64,000 bases of DNA from JACDAN01 sp035707105. Its GTDB lineage: Bacteria > Actinomycetota > Thermoleophilia > Gaiellales > Gaiellaceae. The position numbers and the translations under genes are program-made. The stretch is taken from positions 1-64,000 of the forward strand of contig DASSUI010000029.1 in the NCBI GenBank assembly GCA_035707105.1, in the 5' to 3' direction. The notes beneath the pieces were generated by a model. That model was given only the letters and a program-made list of their open reading frames with translations. It had not been told where the DNA came from and did no database searches. Below, one piece after another: positions 56,565 to 64,000 of the stretch; position 1 is the first letter of the stretch; each line of letters begins with the position of its first letter.

Positions 56565-58867
56565 GGGCGGCCCTCGGTGACCCCCGCCGGCTCGGTGATC
56601 TCGGTGAAGAGGATGTCCTCCGGCTCCTCGAGCGTCACGCGCTTCACCGTGTGCCGGATGCCGACCCAGGTGATGTAGAGGAGCGGGAGCACGCCGCCGG
56701 TGATGAACAGGACGTCTCCCGGCAGGCGGATCCACTCGAAGAGCGTGTTCGTGTCGTTCGTCAGGAACTCCAGCGTGCGCGCGTCGTAGTAGCCGGTGTT
56801 CACCGACTCGTACAGCTGGAGGACGCCGAGCGGGAAGAGCGTCGCGAAGACCATCCAGGCGAGGCCGATGTTCAGCGACCAGAAGCTGAGCCTCGCCGCG
56901 CCGTCCGGCCAGCGCTCCTCCGGGATGAGATACCGGAGGCAGAAGAGGGCGAGCCCGACGGCGAGCATGCCGTAGACGCCCATCATCGCCGCGTGGCCGT
57001 GGTTGGCCGTCAGCGCGGTCCCGATCTCGTAGTACGAGACGATCGGCAGGTTGATCAGGAAGCCGAAGATGCCGGCGCCGAGGAAGTTCCAGAAGCCGAC
57101 GGCGACGAGGAACATCACCGCCCAACGGTGCGGGAACGGCGTCGGCGAGCGCGACTCCTGCCTCGCGCCGAGCTGGAGGAAGCTCCACGCCTCGACGGTG
57201 AGGAAGGTGAGCGGGATCACCTCCGCCGCCGAGAAGAACGCGCCGAGAGCCATGTGCTCGGCCGGCTCGCCCGAGAAGTACAGGTGGTGCATCGTCCCGA
57301 TCACCCCGCCGACCGAGTAGAGGACGATGTCGAGGTAGACGACGATCAGGGCGACGCGCTCCCGGACGACACCGAGCAGGACGAAGATGTAGGCGACCAT
57401 CACGGTCGTGAAGAGCTCCAGGAAGTCCTCGACCCAGAGGTGGACGACCCAGAACCGCCAGAAGTCCGCGGTCGTGAAGGTGGAGTCGTCGCGGGCGAGC
57501 AGGCCGACCGCGTAGAAGACCGGGATCGCGAGCGCCGCGAAGAAGAAGAGCCAGGGCATGTTGCCCTTGTGCTCGCGCCGCAGGCGCGTCCTCAGGACGC
57601 GCCAGAGCATGAAGACCCAGGCGAAGATCCCGATCGAGAGCAGGATCTGCCAGAAGCGGCCCAGGTCGAGGTACTCCCAGCCCTGGTTGCCGAACCATCC
57701 GGCGAGCCCGGTCGTCCAGCCGTGGATCCCCGCGAGCTCGCCGACCATGCTGCCGCCGACGACGAGGGCGAGGGCGCCGAGCAGCAGGAAGGCGAGCAAC
57801 CGCTGCCCGCGCGGTTCGCGCCGGGCGATCATCGGCGCGAGGAAGATGCCGGCCGCCAGGTACGAGGTGGCGACGAAGAAGATCGCGAGCTGGACGTGCC
57901 AGGTCCGCATGAGGTTGAAGGGGAACCACGCGGCGAGGTTGATCCCGAAGAAGTCGGCGACGTCCGCGCGGTAGTGCTGCGAGGCGGCGCCGACGAGCGT
58001 CTGGACGAGGAAGAGCGCCGCCATCACGAAGAAGAACCAGGCCGTCGCCCGCTGCGCCGGCGTCAGCGCGACGTCGCCGGGCGTGCGGAACGAGAGCGTC
58101 GCCTGCTCCCGCCCGTGCCAGCCGAGGAAGCGGTAGCGCCCGAAGGCCGCGAAGAGGACCCCGATGCCACCGAGTAAGGCGACCAGCGAGAGGACGCTCC
58201 AGACGATCACGTTCGCCGTCGGGGTGTTGTCGACGAGCGGCTCGGGCGGCCAGTTGTTCGTGTACGTGTAGTTGTGCCCGGGCCGCTCGGTCGAGGCGGC
58301 CCACGCCGACCACGCGAAGTACGCGGTCAGCTGCCTGATGTGGTCGGGATCGGTGATCGCCTCCCGGCGGAGGCCGTTCGCGTTGCTCTGCGTGCCGAAG
58401 AAGTCCGCGTAGTGGTCTCGGAGCCGGTCGAACGCGGACGCCTGCGCCGCCGAGAACTCGAGCGTCTTCGTGTCCTTCGAATACCGGTTCGTGCGGAAGT
58501 CCTCGATCGTTCGCGACCGGGCGACGTCCGACTCCTCGCCGCCGTATGTGTCGCGGACGTGGAGCGCCGAGCGGCGCAGGTAGTCCGCCGTGTAGTCCGG
58601 CCCGAGGTAGGCGCCGTGCCCGAAGATCGAGCCGTACTGCATCAGCCCGTTGCGCAGGAACAGCTTCTGGCCAGCACGCACGTCGGCGCCGGTGAAGAGC
58701 ACGCGCCCGCGCGGGTCGGTGACGCGGCTCGGGACCGGCGGCTCCGCCTGGTAGGTGCGGTACGCCAGGAGCCCGAGGACGAAGAAGCCGAAGAGAAAGA
58801 CGAGCGCCGCCGCCTGCACCCATGTACGCGAGACGAGCAGCGGCCGGCGTTCGTCCGGAGCGATCAT
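56561..58867 (-). CDS. norZ: Quinol-dependent nitric oxide reductase (qNOR)
   Basis: 768 residues, typical of single-subunit NorB with fused NorC-like N-terminus. After a first helix (VQAAALVFLFGFFVLGLLAY) comes a domain of about 190 residues (DVRAGQKLFLRNGLMQYGSIFGHGAYLGPDYTADYL), then about 12 helices. Haem-ligand histidines appear in MRTWHVQLAIFF, HLWVEDFLELFTTVM and NHGHAAMMGVYGMLAVGLAL. The enzyme reduces NO to N2O with quinol, detoxifying NO. ATG 58867 is two bases after the DUF2269-like gene, and the gene is part of a four-gene cluster. Confidence 0.93.
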   Translation of the reverse strand: MIAPDERRPLLVSRTWVQAAALVFLFGFFVLGLLAYRTYQAEPPVPSRVTDPRGRVLFTGADVRAGQKLFLRNGLMQYGSIFGHGAYLGPDYTADYLRRSALHVRDTYGGEESDVARSRTIEDFRTNRYSKDTKTLEFSAAQASAFDRLRDHYADFFGTQSNANGLRREAITDPDHIRQLTAYFAWSAWAASTERPGHNYTYTNNWPPEPLVDNTPTANVIVWSVLSLVALLGGIGVLFAAFGRYRFLGWHGREQATLSFRTPGDVALTPAQRATAWFFFVMAALFLVQTLVGAASQHYRADVADFFGINLAAWFPFNLMRTWHVQLAIFFVATSYLAAGIFLAPMIARREPRGQRLLAFLLLGALALVVGGSMVGELAGIHGWTTGLAGWFGNQGWEYLDLGRFWQILLSIGIFAWVFMLWRVLRTRLRREHKGNMPWLFFFAALAIPVFYAVGLLARDDSTFTTADFWRFWVVHLWVEDFLELFTTVMVAYIFVLLGVVRERVALIVVYLDIVLYSVGGVIGTMHHLYFSGEPAEHMALGAFFSAAEVIPLTFLTVEAWSFLQLGARQESRSPTPFPHRWAVMFLVAVGFWNFLGAGIFGFLINLPIVSYYEIGTALTANHGHAAMMGVYGMLAVGLALFCLRYLIPEERWPDGAARLSFWSLNIGLAWMVFATLFPLGVLQLYESVNTGYYDARTLEFLTNDTNTLFEWIRLPGDVLFITGGVLPLLYITWVGIRHTVKRVTLEEPEDILFTEITEPAGVTEGRP

Positions 58868-58869
58868 TC

Positions 58870-59349
58870 CTATTGGCCGGGCTTCCAGACCATGAGCACG
58901 AGTGCGGCGACCATCGCGAGCGCCGCGGCGTAGTTCAACGCATCGGAGCCCGCATCGTCAAGCAGGTTCCGGAGCTCTTCGGGCGTGCCGCCGCCGCCGT
59001 CGGCGAGCCGGGACGCGAGCCGTCGGGCCCGCTTCGGCCGTTGGCCGCCCAGCGCGCCGAGCAGGAAGGAAACCACGAGGAGCCCGAAGGCGCCGGCGAT
59101 CCAGCCGTCGCCGAGCGAGTAGAAGCCGTTCGACACCTCGATGAGCCAGAGGCCACTGCCGACCACGAGCAGCGCGCCGGCAGCGACGAACGCGACGCCG
59201 GCCCGCGTCAGGCCGAGCAGCGCGGCGATCTCCCCCGGCCGCTCCCGCCTGCGTGCTCCCGCGTACGCGACGCCGGCGATCGCCGTCCCCGAGAAGAGCA
59301 GCACGGCGCCGACGAGGTGAAGGAGGAGAGCCCACTCGCGCTCCGACAC
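58870..59349 (-). CDS. DUF2269-like integral membrane protein
   Basis: 159 residues from GTG 59349 with four predicted helices. EWALLLHLVGAVLLFSGTAIAGVAYAGARRRE and GVAFVAAGALLVVGSGLWLIE fit the small four-helix DUF2269-type family with a possible haem-like His near LLHLVGA. Function unknown. It lies between hemerythrin-cupin and qNOR genes in the same direction, so it may be part of the NO-defence unit. Confidence 0.78.
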   Translation of the reverse strand: MSEREWALLLHLVGAVLLFSGTAIAGVAYAGARRRERPGEIAALLGLTRAGVAFVAAGALLVVGSGLWLIEVSNGFYSLGDGWIAGAFGLLVVSFLLGALGGQRPKRARRLASRLADGGGGTPEELRNLLDDAGSDALNYAAALAMVAALVLMVWKPGQ

Positions 59350-59370
59350 CGCGCCATTATGGGCGGCCCG

Positions 59371-60132
59371 CTAGCGCGCCGGTGCGGGAGAGATCTGCAG
59401 CTTCGGCCGCCGGACGTGCACGGACAGGTAGCGGACGCCGTCCGGGCCCGCCGCGATCTGCCGCGAGCGGCCCTTCTCGACCACGAGCGCCTGACCGGCG
59501 TCCAGCGTCAACGCCTCGCCGTCGACCGTGACCGTGGCCGAGCCGGCGAGGACCACGACGAGGACGTCCCGCTCGGCGTTGACGTGCGCCGACGTGCCGC
59601 CGCCGGCCGGCCAGGCGAGGAGCGTCGCGTTCAGGTCCTCCGTCTCGGTGCCCCAGAGCGGGCCCTTTCCCTCCTGCTCGAGCAGCTCGACGGCCGCGGG
59701 GGCGTCCTGGAGCCGTCGCAGCGCCTCCTCAGGAACGACCTGCTCCATGAGCGGGAACAGCGTCCGTTCCTCGAAGCGGATGTGCTCGTCGAGCGCGTCG
59801 GCGAGCTCCTCCATCAGCGCCTGGGACACGTCTCCGGTCTCGACCTGGGCCCCGAGAACGCGGGCGAGCGCGTGGAGGCGCTGGTGCTCGAGGAGCGCTC
59901 TCGTGAGGAGCTCGGTCGCCGGCGCCTCCGCGTCCACGAGCAGCGGGAAGAACCGCTCCTCCTCCTGGCGGAAGTGGGTGCGCGTCTCCTCGGCGAAGAA
60001 GGCGAGGAACGCAGCCGCCGCCTCCCGCCGCCTGGCCGGGTCGTCGGCCGCCGCCCGCCGCAGCCTCCTCGCCTGGACGAGGCCGTGGTGGTGGTCGTGA
60101 GAGAGCGGGATGAGGGCGGCGTCGCGCTTCAC
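59371..60132 (-). CDS. Hemerythrin-like domain fused to cupin
   Basis: 253 residues from GTG 60132. Residues about 8-150 form a hemerythrin bundle: LSHDHHHGLVQARRL, FFAEETRTHFRQEEERFFPLL, LLEHQRLHALARVL and DEHIRFEERTLFPLM, giving the five-His two-carboxylate set. Residues about 175-250 form a cupin (GTSAHVNAERDVLVVVLAGSATVTVDGEALTLDAGQALVV). Hemerythrins bind O2 or NO; the cupin may sense or bind a ligand. The -10-like TACCCT ends 7 nt before GTG, suggesting a leaderless mRNA, though the full three-part promoter is not seen here. Confidence 0.85.
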   Translation of the reverse strand: MKRDAALIPLSHDHHHGLVQARRLRRAAADDPARRREAAAAFLAFFAEETRTHFRQEEERFFPLLVDAEAPATELLTRALLEHQRLHALARVLGAQVETGDVSQALMEELADALDEHIRFEERTLFPLMEQVVPEEALRRLQDAPAAVELLEQEGKGPLWGTETEDLNATLLAWPAGGGTSAHVNAERDVLVVVLAGSATVTVDGEALTLDAGQALVVEKGRSRQIAAGPDGVRYLSVHVRRPKLQISPAPAR

Positions 60133-60192
60133 GGGCCCGAGGGTAGCCGGGCTCGCGAGGCACATAGCCCAAGCCGTAGTTCCAGTCGGTAG

Positions 60193-60252
60193 ATCGCCGA
60201 ATACGGCGTCAGGGCTTGCGCGGATGTATCCGGAGTCTGCCAGCGGAACGCT
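60193..60252 (+). promoter_or_regulatory. Probable three-part promoter of the multicopper oxidase gene
   Basis: ATCGCC (60193-60198), 22 nt, CGGATGT (60221-60227), 19 nt, -10 AACGCT (60247-60252). The first element is the same as in the copy at 42109-42114. A leader of about 35 nt with GGGGGGAG precedes GTG 60295. The rest of 60133-60294 holds only the start of the divergent gene. Confidence 0.5.
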
Positions 60253-60294
60253 GGTGACGCAGTACACCGACTGGGGGGAGAGAGGGAATCCACG

Positions 60295-62391
60295 GTGACA
60301 ACTCTGCGGACGACATATTCCCGACGGACGTTCATCAAGTGGGTCGGAGGGGCGAGCGCCGGCTTCTACCTGCTCGGCCGGCTTCCCGGCATGAGCGCGC
60401 CGGCGGCGCTCGCGGCAATCGAGGGCGGGACGCTGGACCCGCTCAGCATCCCGAAGTACCAGACGCCGTTGCTCATCCCGCCCGTCATGCCGCGGGCCGG
60501 AACGATCACGGGACGGGGCGGCAAGCCGATCGACTACTACGAGATCTCGATGCGGCAGATCACCCAGCAGATCCTTCCGGCGGGGTTTCCGGTCACGACG
60601 GTCTGGGGCTACGGGGCGGTGAACGGCGCCGGTAGCAGGAACGCTTTGCTCCTGCACAACGCGCCGTCGCTCACGATCGAGGCCCAGTGGAACCGGCCCG
60701 TCCGCGTCAAGTGGATCAACGACCTGAAGGACGCGAACGGCACGTTCCTGCCTCATCTGTTGCCCGTCGACCAGACGCTCCACTGGGCGAATCCGCCCGG
60801 CGGCACGGCCGGCCGGGACACGCGGCCGGACTTCAGCGGCCAACCGACGCCCGGCCCCTACGAGGGCCCGGTCCCGATCGTGACGCACGTCCACGGCGCG
60901 GTCGGCGTCGGCGACGAGAGTGACGGGTACGCCGAGGCCTGGTACCTGCCTGCGACGGACAGCATCCCTGCGGGATATGCAACGGAGGGCACGTGGTACG
61001 GGTTCTTCAAGGACAAGGCGGCCGCCGGCTACGGGGCCACCTGGGGAACCGGCTTCGCGACCTTCCAGTACCCGAACCACAACCGGGCGTCGACGATCTG
61101 GTACCACGACCACGCGCTCGGCATGACCCGCCTCAACGTCTACGCGGGCCCCGCGGGCTTCTATCTCATCCGCGGCGGGCCTGCCGGAGACAAGGCGGTC
61201 ATCGACAGTCGCTTCGGGACCACCGCCGTCCTCCCCGGCCCGGCGCCGAAGGACGGCGACAAGTTCCCGGCGAACAAGACCTACTACGAGTTCCCGATCG
61301 CGGTTCAGGATCGCGCGTTCAACGAGGACGGCTCGCTGTTCTACCCCGACTCCCGCGAGTTCTTCGACGATGCCACGGCCGAGAATCCGGGCTTCATCCC
61401 GGACACGGACCTCTCGCCGATCTGGAACCCCGAGTTCTTCGGCAACACGATCATGGTCAACGGCAACACCTGGCCGTTCCAGACCGTCGAGCGGCGGCGC
61501 TACCGGCTCCGCTTCCTCAACGGCTGCCAGTCCCGCTTCCTGATCCTCGACTTCGCCGGCATCCCCGGCGTCGAGGTCTGGCAGCTCGGCAACGAGGGCG
61601 GGTTCCTCGCGGCGCCCGTGAATCTGACCGCGGACAACAACAACCGGCTGCTGATGGGCCTGGCCGAGCGAGCCGACCTGATCGTCGATTTCACGAACGT
61701 TCCGGTCGGCAACTACGTGCTCGGCAACCTCGGTCCGGACGAGCCGTTCGGGGGCGGCGAGCCGCCGGGGGACTTCGACCAGGCGGATCCGCACACGACC
61801 GGCCAGATCATGCAGTTCCGGGTCGTGCCGGCGGTGGCGCCCGATCCGACGACGCCGCCGATGTTCCTGGCGCTGCCGGCGATCACCCCGCTTCCGCTGC
61901 CCGCCACGACACGCCCGCTGGCGCTGCTGGAGATGATGTCCCTCTACTGGGACGGTCCGGCAGAGGCGATGCTCGGGAACGTCGACGGCGACGGGAATCC
62001 CACGCACAAGATGTGGGCCGAGCCTGTCAGCGAGAACCCGGGTACCGGCGACACCGAGGTCTGGGAGTTCTACAACGGCACGGCGGACGCGCACCCGATG
62101 CACGTCCACGAGGTCGTCTTCGAGGTCGTGAACCGGCAGAGCCTCGTCACGAACCAGGACGGGGAGTCCGTGCCGCCCTTCCAGCTCGTCGGCGACCCCC
62201 GCGCTCCCGAGGCGTGGGAGAGCGGGTTCAAGGACACCGTCATCGCCTACCCCGGCGAGGTCACGCGCGTGCGGGCGCAGTTCAACACGCCGGGCCAGTT
62301 CGTCTGGCACTGCCACATCGTCGAGCACGAGGACAACGAGATGATGCGGCCGTACCGCATCGGGCCCGCACAGCCCGGCGCGCCCGCATAG
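60295..62391 (+). CDS. Multicopper oxidase, Tat-exported (laccase / bilirubin oxidase-like)
   Basis: 698 residues from GTG 60295. Tat-type leader YSRRTFIKWVGGASAGFYLLG then APAALAA. Copper sites: THVHGAVG, WYHDHALGMTRLNVYAGPAGFYLI, HPMHVHEVVFEV and HCHIVEHEDNEMMRPY (type 1 Cys with T3 His, Met axial). The order and spacing fit CotA/bilirubin-oxidase-type laccases. It would oxidise phenols, metals or other donors, reducing O2 to water outside the cell. Divergent from the NO-defence cluster. Unlike most of the island it needs O2. Confidence 0.92.
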   Translation: MTTLRTTYSRRTFIKWVGGASAGFYLLGRLPGMSAPAALAAIEGGTLDPLSIPKYQTPLLIPPVMPRAGTITGRGGKPIDYYEISMRQITQQILPAGFPVTTVWGYGAVNGAGSRNALLLHNAPSLTIEAQWNRPVRVKWINDLKDANGTFLPHLLPVDQTLHWANPPGGTAGRDTRPDFSGQPTPGPYEGPVPIVTHVHGAVGVGDESDGYAEAWYLPATDSIPAGYATEGTWYGFFKDKAAAGYGATWGTGFATFQYPNHNRASTIWYHDHALGMTRLNVYAGPAGFYLIRGGPAGDKAVIDSRFGTTAVLPGPAPKDGDKFPANKTYYEFPIAVQDRAFNEDGSLFYPDSREFFDDATAENPGFIPDTDLSPIWNPEFFGNTIMVNGNTWPFQTVERRRYRLRFLNGCQSRFLILDFAGIPGVEVWQLGNEGGFLAAPVNLTADNNNRLLMGLAERADLIVDFTNVPVGNYVLGNLGPDEPFGGGEPPGDFDQADPHTTGQIMQFRVVPAVAPDPTTPPMFLALPAITPLPLPATTRPLALLEMMSLYWDGPAEAMLGNVDGDGNPTHKMWAEPVSENPGTGDTEVWEFYNGTADAHPMHVHEVVFEVVNRQSLVTNQDGESVPPFQLVGDPRAPEAWESGFKDTVIAYPGEVTRVRAQFNTPGQFVWHCHIVEHEDNEMMRPYRIGPAQPGAPA

Positions 62392-62408
62392 GCGGCGGCC
62401 GATGAGAT

Positions 62409-62444
62409 GTGCGCGTGAGCCCCCCGACGGGGGCTCACGCGCAC
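62409..62444. terminator. Strong hairpin between convergent multicopper oxidase and methyltransferase genes
   Basis: Arms 62409-62424 and 62429-62444 form a perfect 16-bp stem with a CGAC tetraloop. No T-run on either side. The position suits a bidirectional terminator. Confidence 0.7.
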
Positions 62445-62455
62445 GGAGCTCGGGC

Positions 62456-63283
62456 TCAGTGCGTAGTCGCGACCGCCTCGATATAGGTCGCCGGGATCGC
62501 GATCGGATCCCCCGCGAGCCGGTCGTGTCTGCGGGCGAGAGCGACGAGATCTCCCTCGAGCGCGTCGCGTGCGTCCCCTTCGAGCGCCTCGAACGCCTTC
62601 AGCGTCGGGCCGTACCAGCGTCGGAAGAACTCCACGAACTCCTCGGGCGACTGGAACCTCCAGGTGAACGTCCGCTCGGCGACTTCGAGCGAGGCGACGC
62701 GATCGCCGAAGAGGTCGCGCAGGTGGGCCTCGGTGCCCCACAGCAGCGGCGACTGCACGCCGGCCGGCGGCGGCACGTGCGCGGCGGTCGTGCGGAAGAG
62801 CTCGCCGATGAACCCGTCCGGCGTCCAGTTCGCAAGGGCGACGGTTCCGCCGGGCCGCGATACGCGAAGAAGCTCGGCGGCGGCGCGCTCGTGGTCCGGC
62901 GCGAACATCGCCCCGAAGACCGAGGTGACCGCGTCGAACGCGTCGTCCGGGAACGGGAGCGCCTCGGCGTCCCCCTCGATGAGCTCGATCTCGAGTCCCT
63001 CCGCGTCAGCGCGCCGGCGGCCGCGCTCGAGCAGGGCGGGAACGTAGTCGATCCCGACCACGGTGCAGCCGTGCCGTGCTGCGGCGATGGCCGCGTTGCC
63101 GCTACCGGTGGCGACGTCGAGCACGCGCCACCCGGCGCGCAGGTCGGCCGTGTCGCAGAGGTGCTCCGCCACGAGCTGGATCCGGGCGGCCACGACGTGG
63201 AAGTCGCCGCTCGCCCAGGTCAGCTGCTGCCGCTGCTTGATTGCGCCGAGATCGGGCTTCGTCGGTCCCACCGTGTCTGTCAT
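62456..63283 (-). CDS. SAM-dependent methyltransferase (UbiE-like)
   Basis: 275 residues from ATG 63283 after AAGGAGG; a longer frame to 63358 is not needed. VLDVATGSGNAAIAAARHG (SAM loop), VVGIDYVPALLERG, GDAEALPFPDDAFDAVTSVFGAMF and RVSRPGGTVALANWTP are the class I motifs. The tail (FTWRFQSPEEFVEFFRRWYGPTLKAFEAL) is common in actinobacterial relatives. Substrate unknown. The strong start site suggests good expression. Confidence 0.87.
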   Translation of the reverse strand: MTDTVGPTKPDLGAIKQRQQLTWASGDFHVVAARIQLVAEHLCDTADLRAGWRVLDVATGSGNAAIAAARHGCTVVGIDYVPALLERGRRRADAEGLEIELIEGDAEALPFPDDAFDAVTSVFGAMFAPDHERAAAELLRVSRPGGTVALANWTPDGFIGELFRTTAAHVPPPAGVQSPLLWGTEAHLRDLFGDRVASLEVAERTFTWRFQSPEEFVEFFRRWYGPTLKAFEALEGDARDALEGDLVALARRHDRLAGDPIAIPATYIEAVATTH

Positions 63284-63366
63284 CCGTTCCTCCTTGTACG
63301 AGCCGCACGACCATTCGTGCGGCAGATCGAGGATACGGACGACGCGCCGCAGATTCATCGGCGCGG

Positions 63367-63417
63367 GCTACCCATCCTCCGGGCGGCCGCTACCCATCCT
63401 CCGGGCGGCTGCTACCC
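63367..63417. repeat. 22-bp tandem repeat (2.3 copies)
   Basis: Unit GCTACCCATCCTCCGGGCGG plus two bases at 63367-63388, again at 63389-63410 with one change (CC to CT at the end), and a partial GCTACCC at 63411-63417. It fills the space between the methyltransferase and sigma factor genes. No function evident. Confidence 0.85.
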
Positions 63418-63429
63418 ACGAATTGCGTG

Positions 63430-64000
63430 CTACGCGGCTTCGAGCTCGGGCGGCAGCCCGAAGCGCGGGAACAGCTCCGGCGTTCGGAAGGCCGTGATCT
63501 CGGCGATCCGCCCGCCGCGGAGCGTGAGCACGTCGAGCGCGATCGGCCGGTACCGGCTCCCGTCCTCCTCGAGCGTGTAGGTCGCCAGCGCAAGCTGCCC
63601 GTTTGCGCTGGCCGGGAGGTAGCGGAGCCGCGGCGGCGGGCTGCCCGGCATGAGCCAGGAGTCGGCGACGGCCGGGCGACCGCGGTACCACGTGGGATAC
63701 GGGGGCATCTCGAACGTGACGTCCTCGGCCAGGAGGTCGATGATCGCGTCCACGTCTCCCTGCTCGAAGGCGTCGACGAAGCTCTGGACGATCTCGCGGA
63801 CGCGCTCGTCGCCGAGCGAGCGGATGGTCGCCTGCTGGCTCTGCTCGGGCAGCCGCTCGTCGACGGCCTTCCGCGCTCGCTGGAGCGCGCTGTTCACCGA
63901 CGCGACCGTCGTCTCGAGCGCCTCCGCGACCTCCCTGGCCGAGAAGCCGAGGACCTCACGGAGCACGAGCACCGCGCGCTGGCGCGGCGGCAGGTGCTGG
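63430..64000 (-). CDS. ECF sigma factor with SnoaL-like C-terminal domain (N-terminus beyond window)
   Basis: The visible part starts at the right edge with QHLPPRQRAVLVLREVLGF, region 4 of an ECF sigma factor, then SAREVAEALETTVASVNSALQRARKAV. The C-terminal ~120 residues (VREIVQSFVDAFEQGDVDAIIDLLAEDVTFEMPPYPTWYRG ...) are a SnoaL-like fold. This layout is the ECF41/SigJ type, where the extra domain controls the sigma factor in place of an anti-sigma. Regions 2 and earlier lie outside the window. The stop is at 63430. Confidence 0.88.
   Translation of the reverse strand, partial: QHLPPRQRAVLVLREVLGFSAREVAEALETTVASVNSALQRARKAVDERLPEQSQQATIRSLGDERVREIVQSFVDAFEQGDVDAIIDLLAEDVTFEMPPYPTWYRGRPAVADSWLMPGSPPPRLRYLPASANGQLALATYTLEEDGSRYRPIALDVLTLRGGRIAEITAFRTPELFPRFGLPPELEAA

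Noticed and set aside
56651..58177. A 508-codon plus frame opposite the qNOR gene
   Set aside because: Rich in Glu, Asp, Arg and Val with no motif; an antisense artefact of a conserved membrane protein gene.

Overview
The window is a GC-rich stretch of bacterial chromosome. Codons end mostly in G or C, GTG starts are common, and genes are packed with 1-8 nt GTGA/ATGA overlaps. The gene families (tandem Usp proteins, CBS-pair proteins, an Acg-type nitroreductase, DevS/DosS-like GAF-GAF kinase, CtpE-like ATPase) point to Actinomycetota. I infer a deep, soil-type lineage such as Thermoleophilia, but no rRNA or other marker confirms this. I saw no tRNA, rRNA, CRISPR, transposase or prophage.

The content reads as a low-oxygen / nitric-oxide / dormancy island. 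Left part (1-12.9 kb): a Usp protein and two CBS-pair proteins, a DsbA-VKOR disulfide pair, then a divergent operon for formate-THF ligase, ACT-malic enzyme, a HAD-like protein, threonine dehydrogenase and KBL. Next come a methyltransferase, a CDF-like membrane protein, a tyrosine phenol-lyase/tryptophanase-type lyase and a zinc alcohol dehydrogenase. 13.0-20.2 kb: a cytosolic group-3-like [NiFe] hydrogenase operon containing an unusual cyclic-nucleotide-binding-fold protein, its protease and a short HypA, divergent from hypC, an EamA transporter and a hydrogenase-associated unknown. 20.2-32.8 kb: hemerythrin-nitroreductase fusion, ATP-grasp ligase, flavin-reductase-like protein, M20 peptidase, two Usp proteins with a 38-aa membrane peptide, P-type ATPase, cupin, M50 protease with CBS domains, mini-Hsp20, PAS-LuxR regulator and a cyclic-2,3-diphosphoglycerate-synthetase-like protein. 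32.9-41.5 kb: an ABC/FtsX system, Usp, phosphoketolase and acetate kinase in one direction. 41.5-52.3 kb: OsmC protein, two-TM protein, NirK-type nitrite reductase, the two-component system, a HAD-GH65 fusion, Usp and an AI-2E-type permease. 52.3-64 kb: BrkB, TetR plus MFS pump, a PhnB-like protein, a quinol NO reductase cluster with hemerythrin-cupin fusion, a Tat-exported multicopper oxidase, a methyltransferase and an ECF sigma factor.

The most important observation is a shared three-part promoter at 21 places, on both strands. Element 1 is TTTCCC-like (or the partner form AAAGCC-like). After 21-23 nt comes element 2, consensus C(G/C/T)GATGC. After exactly 19 nt comes a -10 hexamer nAnnnT (typically GACGAT-like). 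Eight of these -10 hexamers end 6-7 nt before the start codon, predicting leaderless mRNAs. The controlled genes are the counterparts of the mycobacterial DosR regulon (Usp, CBS, Hsp20, Acg nitroreductase) plus hydrogenase, fermentation, NirK and thiol-redox genes. A DosS/DosR-like pair (44.7-47.0 kb) and a PAS-LuxR protein (30.6 kb) are the candidate regulators. The cis element is not the palindromic mycobacterial Dos box, so this looks like a separate dormancy regulon. All motif counting was by hand.

Metabolic reading (inference): when respiration stops, threonine, aromatic amino acids or cysteine and malate feed pyruvate, acetyl-CoA and one-carbon units. Phosphoketolase and acetate kinase, and Fhs in reverse, could make ATP. 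The hydrogenase could dispose of NAD(P)H electrons, and NirK and qNOR handle nitrite and NO.
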